Notes: generated by a model from the letters alone, not told the origin. A stretch of 64,000 nt of DNA from JANWXR01 sp964608265 (GCA_964608265.1 CAZSNP010000015.1:1-64000), one strand, 5' to 3'. Shown: positions 38,411 to 48,170, counted from the stretch's first letter. A program made the numbers and translations.

Positions 38411-39181
38411 ATGAACACCGTCTACATCGGCATTGACCTCACCGCTGACCAGCGCCCGCACAACGTCGCCGTGCTCGATGATGAGCTGCGCATCGTTTTG
38501 CAGAGCACGGGCAAGTTCGATGAAGTCGTGGCGGCGGTGACGGCGTACGCCTCAGCCGGCGCGGCGATTGATGCGCCGCAAAGCCCGAACGCCGGGCTGA
38601 TGGCCGACCCGGCCCGCCGCACGCAACTCGGGCTGCCGCCCAACGGCCGGACGTGGGCCAACTGTAAGGTGTGTGAGTACGAATTGCGCCATCACGGCAT
38701 CGGCCTGTATTTCACCCCGCGCACGGTTGAGGCCGCGCCGGTGTGGATGCAGACCGGCTTCCGGCTGTACGCCGCGCTGCGAGCCGAGGGCTTTGAGTTG
38801 TGGCGGCCTGGAATTGAGTCGCCGCGCACGCTACTCGAAGTGCACCCGCATGCCTCGTTCACCGTGTTGCTCGGCCATCGCCCGCTGCGCAAGGACACGC
38901 TCGAAGGGCGCCTGCAACGGCAGTTGGTGTTGTTCGAGGAAGGCCTCGACGTTCCGGACCCGATGAACGTAGTTGATGAGATTACGCGCCAGCACATGCG
39001 GGCGGGGTTGCAGAACCTGCCCGGCCTGTTGTCGCACGATGAACTCGATGCCCTGGTGGCGGCCTACACCGCCTTCATCGCGGCGCGCGAGCCGGGGCGC
39101 CTCACCGCCATCGGCGACCCGGAGGAGGGGCAGATCATGTTGCCCATCGCACCGGCGGAATTCAAGGCCTCGTATCGCTAA
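38411..39181 (+). CDS. DUF429 domain protein (predicted RNase H-like nuclease)
   Basis: The 256-aa protein matches DUF429: YIGIDLTADQRPHNVAVLDD (RNase H-like first Asp), AAIDAPQSPNA (second Asp), TLLEVHPHASFTVLLG and DALVAAYTAFIAARE (third acidic pair) at about residues 206-220. The fold is that of nucleases of the RNase H/RuvC type, but no activity is established for most members. An intergenic ACGAATT repeat stands between it and the next gene. Confidence 0.85.
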   Translation: MNTVYIGIDLTADQRPHNVAVLDDELRIVLQSTGKFDEVVAAVTAYASAGAAIDAPQSPNAGLMADPARRTQLGLPPNGRTWANCKVCEYELRHHGIGLYFTPRTVEAAPVWMQTGFRLYAALRAEGFELWRPGIESPRTLLEVHPHASFTVLLGHRPLRKDTLEGRLQRQLVLFEEGLDVPDPMNVVDEITRQHMRAGLQNLPGLLSHDELDALVAAYTAFIAAREPGRLTAIGDPEEGQIMLPIAPAEFKASYR

Positions 39182-39184
39182 AAA

Positions 39185-39253
39185 CCTTCGCCACGAATTG
39201 CACTAATTACACGAAAACGAATTAGCGTTCATTCGTGCCAATTCGTGGCGAAG
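39185..39253. repeat. Intergenic inverted repeat (CTTCGCCACGAATTGCAC type)
   Basis: CTTCGCCACGAATTGCAC is complemented by GTGCCAATTCGTGGCGAAG at the other end with one extra base, and the interior has ACACGAAAACGAATTAGCG. It occupies nearly the full gap between two plus-strand genes. Confidence 0.88.
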
Positions 39254-39260
39254 ACCGTCT

Positions 39261-40070
39261 ATGCCCTTTGCCGTCGTCAACGGGATTCAACTTCGCTACG
39301 AATCGCAGGGCGCGGGCGCGCCGGTCGTCTTTCTGCACGGCCTCGGGTCGAGCGCGGCGGACTGGGCGTTGCAGGTTCCGGTCTTCGCCCAACGCTATCA
39401 CACCCTGACGGTTGATTTGCGCGGCCACGGCCAATCGCGCTGCGACGGCGCGCTCACCATCGAGCAGATGGCGGGCGATGTGGTCAGGCTATTGCGCGAC
39501 TACATCGCCGCGCCCGCGCATGTCGTCGGCCTCTCGATGGGCGGGTGCGTGGCGCTGGCCCTGGCGCTCGACCACGCGTCGTGTGTGCGCTCTGTCATTC
39601 TCGTCAACTCCTTCGCGCGCTACTGCCCGGCGGGCCTGGCCGGGGTGTGGCGCGGCCTGCAACGGCTGTGGCTGTTGCAGACCGGCGGCGTCGAGGCCGT
39701 GGCCGAATGCGTGGCGGGGGGCCTCTTCCCCAAAGCCGAGCAGCGCCCGCTGTACGAGGCCGCGCGGGCCAGCCTCAGCCGCAATTCCAAATCGAGCTAT
39801 CGGGCCGCGATGGCGGCGATTGTTCGTTTTGACGTGCGGCGGCGGTTGGGGGTGATCCGTTGCCCGACGTTGGTGGTGATGGGGCAGCGTGACCGCACGG
39901 TGCCGCGCGCGGCGGGCGAGCAGCTGGCCCGCGAAATCCCCGGCGCGCGTTCGCTCATCGTCGCCGACTCCGGCCACGCCACGCCGATGGATCAGGCCGC
40001 GGCCTTCAATGCGGCGGTGTTGGGGTTTTTGACTGAGGTCGAACAACGCGCGCGGTCGGCGCAGAGGTAG
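39261..40070 (+). CDS. Alpha/beta hydrolase (3-oxoadipate enol-lactonase-like)
   Basis: The 269-aa protein has an alpha/beta-hydrolase fold with VVFLHGLGSSAADW (oxyanion loop), DLRGHGQSR, VGLSMGGCVALALAL (nucleophile elbow), VMGQRDRTVPRAAGE (Asp) and ADSGHATPMDQAAAFN (His). It belongs to the large group of esterases and lactonases; the name of the closest family does not fix a substrate. No signal peptide. It begins 8 bp after the ACGAATT hairpin, so the repeat may form the leader. Confidence 0.85.
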   Translation: MPFAVVNGIQLRYESQGAGAPVVFLHGLGSSAADWALQVPVFAQRYHTLTVDLRGHGQSRCDGALTIEQMAGDVVRLLRDYIAAPAHVVGLSMGGCVALALALDHASCVRSVILVNSFARYCPAGLAGVWRGLQRLWLLQTGGVEAVAECVAGGLFPKAEQRPLYEAARASLSRNSKSSYRAAMAAIVRFDVRRRLGVIRCPTLVVMGQRDRTVPRAAGEQLAREIPGARSLIVADSGHATPMDQAAAFNAAVLGFLTEVEQRARSAQR

Positions 40071-40279
40071 CGCGGCGAAGCAGGGCGGCGGGCGTCACCA
40101 AATCCGCTGCCTGGCTTAACCACGGCTCGAGTAGCGGCCCAACTCGTGCGTGAACGATTCAGTTGCTTCGGCTAATGTACCGGTGAGGGTGACTCGGCGG
40201 TGTAGAATTCGTTAAATACCCCTGTGGGCGGGAAGTGTGGTTCGAGCGTCAGCCGCGTCAAGCTGCCGCAACCGCCACC

Positions 40280-40705
40280 TCACTCATCCCCTCCCGCCTT
40301 TGACCGCCGCCATTGTTTGACCTGCCCCCGCCGGCGCTTGCTTTCGAGGCGCTTCTCTTTCGCGGCCCGCGAGGGCTTCGTCGCGCGGCGCGTCCTGGGC
40401 GCGACGGTGGCCTGGTGGATGAGAGCGGCCAGCCGCGCGCGAGCGTCTTCCCGATTTCGTTCCTGCGTGCGGAAGCGGCGGGCTTCGATGATGAGGACGC
40501 CTTCGGTTGTGAGGCGGCTGGCGGCGAGCGTGAGCAACCGTTCACGCACCGGCTCGGGCAGCGAGGGCGAGCCGCGCACGTCGAAGCGCAGTTGCACGGC
40601 GGTGGCGACCTTGTTCACATTCTGCCCGCCGGGGCCGGAGGCGCGCACAAAGCTCTCGTGCAGCTCGGCCTCGTCAATGCTCAGAGTCGGGGTGACGAGC
40701 AACAT
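40280..40705 (-). CDS. arfB: Peptidyl-tRNA hydrolase ArfB-like (GGQ domain)
   Basis: The 141-aa protein has a class I release factor GGQ domain: ESFVRASGPGGQNVNKVATAVQLRFDV near residues 17-43, with a C-terminal basic tail (KPSRAAKEKRLESKRRRGQVKQWRR) that fits the mRNA channel of stalled ribosomes. It should rescue ribosomes that lack a stop codon. Length agrees with the ArfB/YaeJ family (about 135-145 aa). Confidence 0.92.
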   Translation of the reverse strand: MLLVTPTLSIDEAELHESFVRASGPGGQNVNKVATAVQLRFDVRGSPSLPEPVRERLLTLAASRLTTEGVLIIEARRFRTQERNREDARARLAALIHQATVAPRTRRATKPSRAAKEKRLESKRRRGQVKQWRRSKAGGDE

Positions 40706-40710
40706 AGCTC

Positions 40711-40749
40711 AGAAGGCAAAAGGCAGAAAGCAGAAGGCAGAAAGCAGAA
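40711..40749. repeat. GGCAGAAAGCAG repeat at left edge of gap
   Basis: Words AGAAGGCAAAAGGCAGAAAG, then CAGAAGGCAGAAAGCAG, run directly into the 100-N gap. The inverted words follow after the gap (CTTTTTGCTTACCGC, TTACTGCCTTCTGC). Such a palindromic word repeat could be the reason that the assembly broke here. Confidence 0.85.
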
Positions 40750-40849
40750 NNNNNNNNNNNNNNNNNNNNNNNNNNNNNNNNNNNNNNNNNNNNNNNNNNN
40801 NNNNNNNNNNNNNNNNNNNNNNNNNNNNNNNNNNNNNNNNNNNNNNNNN
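40750..40849. other. Assembly gap of 100 N
   Basis: Exactly 100 placeholder bases within a GGCAGAA-type repeat. GCAGAAGGCAGAAAGCAG lies just before the gap and again just after it, so the gap length is probably small or zero. Confidence 0.99.
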
Positions 40850-40905
40850 GCAGAAGGCAGAAAGCAGCTTTTTGCTTACCGCTTACTGCCTTCTGCTTAC
40901 TGTCC
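40850..40905. repeat. GGCAGAA/CTTCTGCC repeat at right edge of gap
   Basis: GCAGAAGGCAGAAAGCAGC is followed by TTTTTGCTTACCGC, then TTACTGCCTTCTGC. It gives the second arm of the palindrome interrupted by the gap and reaches into the stop region of the lipocalin-like gene. Confidence 0.85.
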
Positions 40906-42183
40906 GCCCAACACGCCCTGCATGGTGTCGCGGTAGCCGGTCAGTTCCACGTAGCCGTTGCCGGTGACGGGCACGCCGCCCGAGGAACCGGTCACTTTGA
41001 CCGCCCCCTCCCAATAAGCGAAGTTTAGCTGCATCTCCTGGGCGTCGAGCCACGGCTCTGCGCGCAAATCAAGCTGAGCGGTCGGGATCGTGACGCGCCA
41101 ATCAAGCGGATAGCGCGCGCCGCTTACCGGGCTGAGCCATTCACGGGCCGCGCGCACTGTGACTTCGCCGACCGAAAGCGTCTGCGTCGCACCGTCCGGC
41201 AACACCAACGTGCCGCCGGAGACCGGCTCCACGCCGCCATCCTCCAGCCGCAGGAAATACAGCATCAGCTCGCGGCCATCACTCAATTGCAGGCTGAACC
41301 AATCCCACCCGACCGCATTCGGGCCGAGCACGCTTGTGCTCCACTCGTGGTCGAACCAGCTCTCGCCGGTGACGGTGAACGTTTGCCCGCGCACCGTGAG
41401 CGTGCCCTCGGTCTGCATGCGGGTGAAGCTGAGGTAGTACGAGGCGTTGCCGGGCCGGTCACTTTTCGCGCTCAGCCCCCGGTCACCGTGCGCGACGATG
41501 GGCTTGACGGCGCGCAGCGTCAGATCAAGCGCGCGGCCCGCCTCCTGGGCGACGAGACGGACGTGGCTGCCCGCCGCGTTGAGCGACTCGACGCGCCAGT
41601 CGTCGAGCCAGGCGCGATACGGGTCGCCGCACAGCGGCGAGAGAGAACCGCTCAGCGGTTCTCCAGCGCAAGCTTTGCTTGCGCCCGCGCCGCACAGCGG
41701 CGAGAGAGAACCGCTCAGCGGTTCTCCAGCGCAAGCTTTGCTTGCGCCCGCGCCGCTGGCCCCGGCCAATCCGCCCGCGCCCCGGCTGAAGCGTTCGACC
41801 CCGGCATGCCCATTGCCCGCCACATCCGTCAATCCAAAATGCGCGAAATAGATTTGGTTGGTGAGGAAGCCGGCGTTCTCCGGGGGCGCCCCGGGCGTCA
41901 GGCCGCGCCGGAAGAAGGTGAGTTGATAGCCGAAGCGCTCGCCCGTCTCGGCGCGCAGGTTGCCGGTGTAATACCACCACTCGGTTTGATAGTCGAAGTG
42001 CGGGCCGTGATCTCGCGGAAATTCAAATTCGATGGGGGCCAGCGCGCGGGCAAAGCCCGAGGTGTCTGAACCGGCGCTGTTGGTGAGCGGAGGCAGGGCG
42101 GGCCGGGGCTGCGGCTGGGTGAAATACCAGAAGCCGGCCAGGGCCAGCGCGAGCAGTGCGATGACGGTGAGCGTGCGCTTCAT
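40897..42183 (-). CDS. AttH/CrtC-like lipocalin-domain protein with tandem insert
   Basis: The 428-aa protein has an N-terminal membrane or signal segment (MKRTLTVIALLALALAGFWYF), then the AttH/CrtC lipocalin signature (FPRDHGPHFDYQTEWWYYTGNL and FGYQLTFFRRGL), MQTEGTLTVRGQTFTVTGESWFDHEW (second domain), and GVPVTGNGYVELTGYRDTM. Enzymes of this fold include carotenoid hydratases; bacterial secreted members have unknown substrates. Residues 145-186 are two tandem copies of a 21-residue unit (GAGASKACAGEPLSGS...), encoded by two 63-bp three-hairpin elements in direct orientation. They lie in a loop before DPYRAWLDDW. Without them length is normal. Confidence 0.87.
   Translation of the reverse strand: MKRTLTVIALLALALAGFWYFTQPQPRPALPPLTNSAGSDTSGFARALAPIEFEFPRDHGPHFDYQTEWWYYTGNLRAETGERFGYQLTFFRRGLTPGAPPENAGFLTNQIYFAHFGLTDVAGNGHAGVERFSRGAGGLAGASGAGASKACAGEPLSGSLSPLCGAGASKACAGEPLSGSLSPLCGDPYRAWLDDWRVESLNAAGSHVRLVAQEAGRALDLTLRAVKPIVAHGDRGLSAKSDRPGNASYYLSFTRMQTEGTLTVRGQTFTVTGESWFDHEWSTSVLGPNAVGWDWFSLQLSDGRELMLYFLRLEDGGVEPVSGGTLVLPDGATQTLSVGEVTVRAAREWLSPVSGARYPLDWRVTIPTAQLDLRAEPWLDAQEMQLNFAYWEGAVKVTGSSGGVPVTGNGYVELTGYRDTMQGVLGGQ
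41626..41751. repeat. Two tandem 63-bp three-hairpin elements in the AttH-like gene
   Basis: Copy 1 is 41626-41688, copy 2 is 41689-41751; they are identical and a third start (GCCGC) follows. Stems are GCCGC/GCGGC (loop ACA), GAACCGC/GCGGTTC (loop TGA or TCA by strand) and GCGCAAGC/GCTTGCGC (loop TTT). Both add 21 codons in the same frame as in glmS. Confidence 0.95.
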
Positions 42184-42236
42184 AGAGAAATGGAGGATTG
42201 GAGAAGTCTCTCCTCCTCCAATTCTCTATAGTTGTA
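42184..42236. repeat. Intergenic inverted repeat (AGAGAAATGGAGGATTGGAG)
   Basis: AGAGAAATGGAGGATTGGAG pairs with CTCCTCCTCCAATTCTCTAT across a short spacer. It fills the gap between the lipocalin-like gene and the DUF3048 gene, just upstream of the lipocalin start on the minus strand. Confidence 0.75.
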
Positions 42237-43337
42237 TCACGGCGTAGGCCAATAGGCTGTGCGCGCCATGTGCTTGCCGCTGTCGGTGACGCAATACCAG
42301 ATCGTGCCGGGCTTGTACGGCAGCCCCGTGCCGTCGGCGAAGGACAACTGCATCAATTGATCGGGGCCGTAGCGCCGCCACACGCCCTCGTAACGCTGGT
42401 CGCCGCGCAGCAAAATCGCGCGCCCCTCGCCGAGCAGATTGATGCCGACGGAGTTGAGGCGGGCCGACTCATCTTCGAGGAAGTCGGACTCGAAGTGTTC
42501 GGCATACACAAAGACGACGTTGTCGAACTCGAGCGCCTGGTTGTTGAGGTAGTCAACGTTGGCCGAGCGGACGGGCTTGCGGCCCGCCTGATCTTCGACC
42601 CAGCTCTGCCAGCGACCGGTCTGCGCGTTGTACTTCCACAAACTCTGCGGCCCACGGCCGGGGAAATCCATGTACGCCTCGGTCGTCGGCTTGCCGCCGC
42701 CGGGCGCGTTGCCATCAAAGCTCAAGCCGCCGAGGGCCGGGCGGTCGTTCAGGCCCTTCGCCGCCATCAGCTCCCAAATCGCCGGTGGGAAGGCAAACAA
42801 GCGGTGATACTTCGGCACGCCCGCACGCGGGAGGTTGGCCAGCCGTTCGAGATACGGCTTGCCGTAAGCGGCATCCCCGATCCACGACTCGGAGATCACG
42901 CGCCGCGCCCAGTCTGCCGAGCGCAGTCGCTCTTCGATGCGCGGCGGCGTGTTGGGCTTGTTGTGATTGGTGCTGCCGCCCGAGGTCACCAGAATCCCGC
43001 CGTACATCGGCACGAGGTGTTCGACATCAATCAGCCGCGTGCTGCGCACCGAGCCGACGCGCGCCGGGGTTTGGCTGTAGAACACGGCGGTGTAGCGCGT
43101 GACCTGATAGCCCTCCATTTGATATTCCCAAACGTGGTCGGCGTACGACAGGCCGCTCTGCGGGCGGATGATGGCCCCGTGATTGCTGACCTTGATGAGC
43201 ATAGGCCGGCGGTTGAGCGTGACCGTGTCGGCGGGCAGGCCGGTGAGGGGATTGGTTTCCTGCTGCCCGCGCGCGACGGGCGCAACGGACAGACACAGGG
43301 CGACGGCGATGAAGAGTGAGAGCCAGCGTTTCAACAT
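42237..43337 (-). CDS. DUF3048 domain protein (YerB-like), secreted
   Basis: The 366-aa protein has a signal peptide (MLKRWLSLFIAVALCLSVAPVARG) and the DUF3048 pattern: NPLTGLPADTVTLNRRPMLIKVSNHGAIIRPQSGLSYADHVWEYQMEGYQVTRYTAVF and ARVGSVRSTRLIDVEHL, followed by FDNVVFVYAEHFESDFLEDESARLNSVGINLLGEGRAILLRGDQRYEGVW in the second half. YerB is the family reference in Bacillus; it is a lipoprotein of unknown action. The start at 43337 is chosen to place the signal peptide at the N terminus. Confidence 0.88.
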   Translation of the reverse strand: MLKRWLSLFIAVALCLSVAPVARGQQETNPLTGLPADTVTLNRRPMLIKVSNHGAIIRPQSGLSYADHVWEYQMEGYQVTRYTAVFYSQTPARVGSVRSTRLIDVEHLVPMYGGILVTSGGSTNHNKPNTPPRIEERLRSADWARRVISESWIGDAAYGKPYLERLANLPRAGVPKYHRLFAFPPAIWELMAAKGLNDRPALGGLSFDGNAPGGGKPTTEAYMDFPGRGPQSLWKYNAQTGRWQSWVEDQAGRKPVRSANVDYLNNQALEFDNVVFVYAEHFESDFLEDESARLNSVGINLLGEGRAILLRGDQRYEGVWRRYGPDQLMQLSFADGTGLPYKPGTIWYCVTDSGKHMARTAYWPTP

Positions 43338-43425
43338 ACGGCCTCCGCTCCGGGTAACATGTCGCGCAGTGTACACCGCCCAAACCATCATTCCCACTTG
43401 AATTGTTTTGGGAAAGTTGGTGCAA

Positions 43426-45969
43426 TTATTCTTGCCGCAGCGCGGCCGCCAGGCTGGTCTGCAGCAGCCGGCGCATGGGGTAGATGGCGGCCAGCACCGC
43501 GGCCAGCACGCTCACCAGCACGGCCTGCGCAAACACCGGCCACTCGAGCTCCATCGTAATCGTCCAGCCGAAGGAGCGCAGGTTGATGACGTAGATGAGG
43601 ACGAGCGCGAGCACAAAGCCCGTCGGCAGCGAGAACAGCCCGGCGGCCAGCCCCATCATTCCCGTTTCGAGGAAGGTCAGCCGCCAGAGTTGCCCGGCGG
43701 TCAGGCCCAGGGCCTGCAGCGTCGCCAGCTCACGCGCGCGTTCGAGTTGCAGCGCCATCAGCGCGCTCAGCACACCGATGAAGGCGACGAGCACGGCCAG
43801 GAGGCGCAGCGCATCGGTGATGGCGAAGGTGCGATCAAACACCACCAGCGCCTGTTCACGCAGCGCGCGGTTGACCTGCACCTGCAGCGCGGTCCCGGCC
43901 AGCTCGGCCCGCAGCGCGTCGGCCAGCGCGTTCACCTCGGCGCCGGCGGCGGCGTAGGCGGCTACCCCGCTGATGTCGCGGTCGGCCCAGTGGCGCTCGT
44001 AGATCGTGCGGCTCATCAGCACCCGACCCTGATCGGATCCGTAATCGTAGTACACCCCGAGGACGCGAAAGGTGCGCGGGCCGCCATCGGTCTGCAGCGT
44101 CAGCGCACCGCCTTCGAAAGGCAGGGTGCGCCGCTGCGCGAACGGCTCGCTGACGATCACAGCGTCATCGCGGTTCATCGCCTCCCAGATTTGCTGCGGG
44201 TCGCCGCTGGCGTAACGATACAGGCCGGCTGCGCGGCGCGATTGCGAATCGGCCACGACGAGGTTGACCGGGCCGGACTCATCGAACACGGTGGCGGTGC
44301 GGATGGCCTCGACCGATAAGACGCCCGGCACGCGGGCCACGCGTTCACGCAGGTCGGGCGCGACGGTGATGGCGTTCTGCGAGCCGCCGACCACCGGCGG
44401 CGAAATGTAGATATCGGCGACGAGGGTGAGGTCGAGCCAGTTGATGAGGGTGCTGCGGAAGCTGCCGATCATCACGCTCACGCCGATGGTGACGGAGACG
44501 GCGACCATGAGGGCCGCAATGGCGACGCTGGTGCGGCTGATGGCCCTGGTCACCGTGCGCGCCGCCAGTTCACCGAGCACGCCGAAGACGCGCCGCGCCG
44601 GCGGGCCGAGGAGGCGCATCAGCCCATCGGCGGCCAGCGGCACCAGCAGCGACAGGCCGATGACGATGGCGAACAGACCGGTGAAGGCTGTTACCAGTGA
44701 TTGAGTGAGCAGCAACAGGCCTGCGCCGAGCGCGCCCAGCGCCAGCCCGATGAACCCGAGCCACGGCAGCACCCGGCGCGCGCGCTCCTCGAAGGCGCTC
44801 CGCTGCGACATGGTGATGGGTGGGACGGAGGCCGCCTCCCACGCCGGTGCGGCAGCCGCCAGCAGACTCGCACCCACGCCGAGGCCGAGGCCCTTCAGCA
44901 CGCTCCAGGCCTCCAGCGGGGCATCGCGCACGCTCAGGGTGTAATACAGGTCATTGATTGTCTGGGTGACGAGCCGCACCGCCCCCTGCCCAAGCAGCCA
45001 GCCCAGCCCCACCCCCAGCGCGCCGCCGATGAGGGCGACGACGGCGGCCTCGAACAAAATCAGCGTGAACAATTGCGGCTCGGCCACGCCCAACGAGCGC
45101 AGGATGCCGAGCACCTGCCGGCGCTGTACGACGCTGAACATGATCGTGTTGTAAATTAGGAACATGCCGACGACGAGCGCGAGCAGACTGAGCGCGGTGA
45201 GGTTGAGCTGAAACGCGGCGGTGAGTTGCGCGACCGTGTCGGCCTGGGCGGAGGCCGGTTGCAGGCGGACCGCTGCCGGCAGGCGTTCGCTCAACGCGCG
45301 GGCCTCCGCTTCCGACAGGATCAAGTCAATGCGCGACAGGCGCTCCCCCAGCTGCAACAAACGCTGCGCCGCGCCCACATCCATCAACACCATCCCATCG
45401 AGCGCGCGCCGGTTGCCTTCGTCGCCGGGCCGCAGGATGCCGGCGATGCGCAGCGTCTCGACCCGGTCGTTGATCTGGATACGAAACGAGTCGCCGATGG
45501 CGAGGCGATAGCGCTCGGCCAGTCCGGGGCCGATGAGGACGGCCCCGGGGTCGGTATAGAAATCGGTGAGGTCGGAGTCGAAGCGGTCGTCGCCGCCGAA
45601 GTAGTCACGGAACGGGGCCTCGGCCAACGCATCCACGCCGAAGAGGCGCAGCGGCTGCTCGTCGAGGTCGGGCGCCAGGCCGAGGCCTTCGACGATGGGC
45701 GCGCTCCGGCGGTAGCCCCATTCGGCGCGCACCTGCCGGAACAACTCCTGCGGGAGGTCGGCCCGGCTGGCGCCGACGATTTGATGCGTGGCCCTGCCGG
45801 TGATGGCCTGTGTGCTCAGTTCGAAGCCGCGCCGCGCGCTGGTGTTGGCCAGATCGATGGCGATGACGACGGCGACGCCCAGCGCCACGCCGAGGACCAT
45901 CAGCCCGGTCTGCCACGGGCGGCGCGCCAGGTCGCGCAGGGTGGTCTTGAGCAGGGAGGGGGTGAGCAT
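43426..45969 (-). CDS. ABC transporter permease (FtsX/MacB-type), double length
   Basis: The 847-aa protein has two FtsX-like modules. Each consists of a membrane helix, an extracytoplasmic MacB-like periplasmic core domain and three helices. The first begins DLARRPWQTGLMVLGVALGVAVVIAIDLANTSARRGFELS. The second copy begins VTRAISRTSVAIAALMVAVSVTIGVSVMIGSFRSTL near residue 490. The last helices are LLAVLVAFIGVLSALMALQLERARELATLQALGLT and YVINLRSFGWTITMELEWPVF. Such permeases work with an ATPase in lipoprotein release or in export/regulation at the membrane. The ATPase gene lies directly upstream. Start at 45969 avoids the upstream repeat. Confidence 0.88.
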   Translation of the reverse strand: MLTPSLLKTTLRDLARRPWQTGLMVLGVALGVAVVIAIDLANTSARRGFELSTQAITGRATHQIVGASRADLPQELFRQVRAEWGYRRSAPIVEGLGLAPDLDEQPLRLFGVDALAEAPFRDYFGGDDRFDSDLTDFYTDPGAVLIGPGLAERYRLAIGDSFRIQINDRVETLRIAGILRPGDEGNRRALDGMVLMDVGAAQRLLQLGERLSRIDLILSEAEARALSERLPAAVRLQPASAQADTVAQLTAAFQLNLTALSLLALVVGMFLIYNTIMFSVVQRRQVLGILRSLGVAEPQLFTLILFEAAVVALIGGALGVGLGWLLGQGAVRLVTQTINDLYYTLSVRDAPLEAWSVLKGLGLGVGASLLAAAAPAWEAASVPPITMSQRSAFEERARRVLPWLGFIGLALGALGAGLLLLTQSLVTAFTGLFAIVIGLSLLVPLAADGLMRLLGPPARRVFGVLGELAARTVTRAISRTSVAIAALMVAVSVTIGVSVMIGSFRSTLINWLDLTLVADIYISPPVVGGSQNAITVAPDLRERVARVPGVLSVEAIRTATVFDESGPVNLVVADSQSRRAAGLYRYASGDPQQIWEAMNRDDAVIVSEPFAQRRTLPFEGGALTLQTDGGPRTFRVLGVYYDYGSDQGRVLMSRTIYERHWADRDISGVAAYAAAGAEVNALADALRAELAGTALQVQVNRALREQALVVFDRTFAITDALRLLAVLVAFIGVLSALMALQLERARELATLQALGLTAGQLWRLTFLETGMMGLAAGLFSLPTGFVLALVLIYVINLRSFGWTITMELEWPVFAQAVLVSVLAAVLAAIYPMRRLLQTSLAAALRQE

Positions 45970-46010
45970 TACGCGAGCCGCAAAGTCGCCGGGGACGCAA
46001 CGTGAACGCT

Positions 46011-46730
<720 letters not shown>

Positions 46731-46753
46731 GGTTGCGGCGAGATTCTATCGCG

Positions 46754-46792
46754 AAAAAAAAGACCGCAGCGGCGCTCACCACCGCTGCGGTC
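46754..46792 (-). terminator. Rho-independent terminator after the beta-propeller gene
   Basis: On the minus strand GACCGCAGCGG and CCGCTGCGGTC form an 11-bp perfect stem with a 9-base loop, followed by eight T (46754-46761). It lies 20 bp downstream of the stop codon at 46812. Confidence 0.92.
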
Positions 46793-46811
46793 CGCGTTGA
46801 CGCGTCCGTTT

Positions 46812-48077
46812 TCACTTCCACGACCACACGCCAAAGGTGCCGTTCGAGACAAAGGTCGGCTCGGCCCCCGCGCCGGTGGCGTCGTAAATGAAGACGCCGG
46901 GCTTCTGGGTATCGTCGTACAACGTCGCCACGACCAGGCTCTGGCTGTCGGGGCTCCAGATCGTCAGCGATTGATGATACTGATCGAAGTACGGCACCAT
47001 CTGCAGAAAACGGTCGCTGGGGAAAATCTGATCGACCGTGTACGTCTCGCCGCTGCTCACCTCCAACACGCGCAGTAGCGAGATGCGCCGGGTTTCACCG
47101 GATGCGGGATCCTCAACCGCCTCCAGCGTGAAGTAGGCGATGGATTTGCCGTCGGGCGACCAGAAGAAGGTGTAGGCATTTTCCTCGGTCGTGATCGGGT
47201 CCGCCTGCCCCGACGGGTCGATGACGGTGAGCGGGCTGAGCAGCGCCGGCGCAAACCCGGGGATGTAATCGCCGGCCAAATACGCGACGCGCTGGCCGTC
47301 CGGACTCCACACAAAGGCGATATCGGCGGCCTCGACCTCGACCAGGGCGCGGGCGTCGTCGCCGTTGGCATCCGCCAGGACCAGCGCCGTTGTGGCGGCA
47401 GACTTCTGCGCCACCAACATCTGTTTGCCATCCGGCGAGTAGGCCGGGACTTTGAAGGCCGACGGCGTGATGTTGACGCTCTGCTCGGTGACGTCGTCGC
47501 CCAGCCGCAGCACCGCCAGCCGGCCGTCTTCGCCGTTGGCGTGGATGAGGACGGACTGGCTGTCGGGCGCCCACGACCAGTACAGCGGCGCCCCGGTGTC
47601 GAGCGTCTGCGGCTCGCGGCCATCGGTGTGCACGACCTTGAGCGCCAGCGTGCCCGGCGTCTGCGACAACAAGCCGATGCGTTTGCCGTCGGGCGCCCAG
47701 TAGTAATAGATCACGAACTGGTCGCTTTGATAGGCCTCGATCAGCTCGGTGCCGTCGCGCCGCACGGTGAACAGGCTGTTCTTGCTCGGCGCGCCCTCGC
47801 TCTGTTTGCCCTCGATGCCGCCGAACGCCAGCGACTGACCATCGCGCGTCCAGATCGGATATGTGTAGACCCGATAGTCGTCCTCGTTCTCGTTGGCGAC
47901 GGCGTTGGTGGTGACCTGTTGCTGATTGTCGCCGTTGTGATCCACGATGTAGACGTTCCCGTCCTCGCCCAGGAAGGCGATGTGGCCGGGCGTGGTTTGG
48001 CGGAACGGGTTGGGCAGGGCGGAGCAGGCGGCGAGGAGGAGCGTGGAGAGCAGGAGACCAATCTGAAACCGATACAT
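46812..48077 (-). CDS. Lipoprotein with TolB-like beta-propeller
   Basis: The 421-aa protein has a signal peptide with lipobox (LLSTLLLAACSALPNPF, lipidated Cys near residue 16). After it follow WD40-like PD40 repeats of the TolB type: GHIAFLGEDGNVYIVDHNGDNQQQVT, YPIWTRDGQSLAFGG, YYWAPDGKRIGLL, YSPDGKQMLVA, VWSPDGQRVAYLAGD, FFWSPDGKSIAYF and IWSPDSQSLVVA. They form one propeller with about seven blades. It probably binds a ligand or partner outside the membrane. It ends with an efficient terminator. The start at 48077 is fixed by the lipobox. Confidence 0.87.
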   Translation of the reverse strand: MYRFQIGLLLSTLLLAACSALPNPFRQTTPGHIAFLGEDGNVYIVDHNGDNQQQVTTNAVANENEDDYRVYTYPIWTRDGQSLAFGGIEGKQSEGAPSKNSLFTVRRDGTELIEAYQSDQFVIYYYWAPDGKRIGLLSQTPGTLALKVVHTDGREPQTLDTGAPLYWSWAPDSQSVLIHANGEDGRLAVLRLGDDVTEQSVNITPSAFKVPAYSPDGKQMLVAQKSAATTALVLADANGDDARALVEVEAADIAFVWSPDGQRVAYLAGDYIPGFAPALLSPLTVIDPSGQADPITTEENAYTFFWSPDGKSIAYFTLEAVEDPASGETRRISLLRVLEVSSGETYTVDQIFPSDRFLQMVPYFDQYHQSLTIWSPDSQSLVVATLYDDTQKPGVFIYDATGAGAEPTFVSNGTFGVWSWK

Positions 48078-48170
48078 GGCGGGCCGCCTTTCAGGCTGAG
48101 AGTGCGAAAATTCTAGCACGTCGGCGGGGCCTGGGGCGTTAGAGTAGGTTGAAAGACTCAGCCCGGCCGG

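Noticed and set aside
40711..40905. CRISPR array at the GGCAGAA repeats
   Set aside because: The words are only 7-9 bp, there are no spacers of constant length, and the arms are inverted, not direct repeats; no cas genes are present.
41626..41751. CRISPR or minisatellite at the 63-bp tandem
   Set aside because: Only two units exist without spacers, and each unit is a complete three-hairpin element found alone at other loci.
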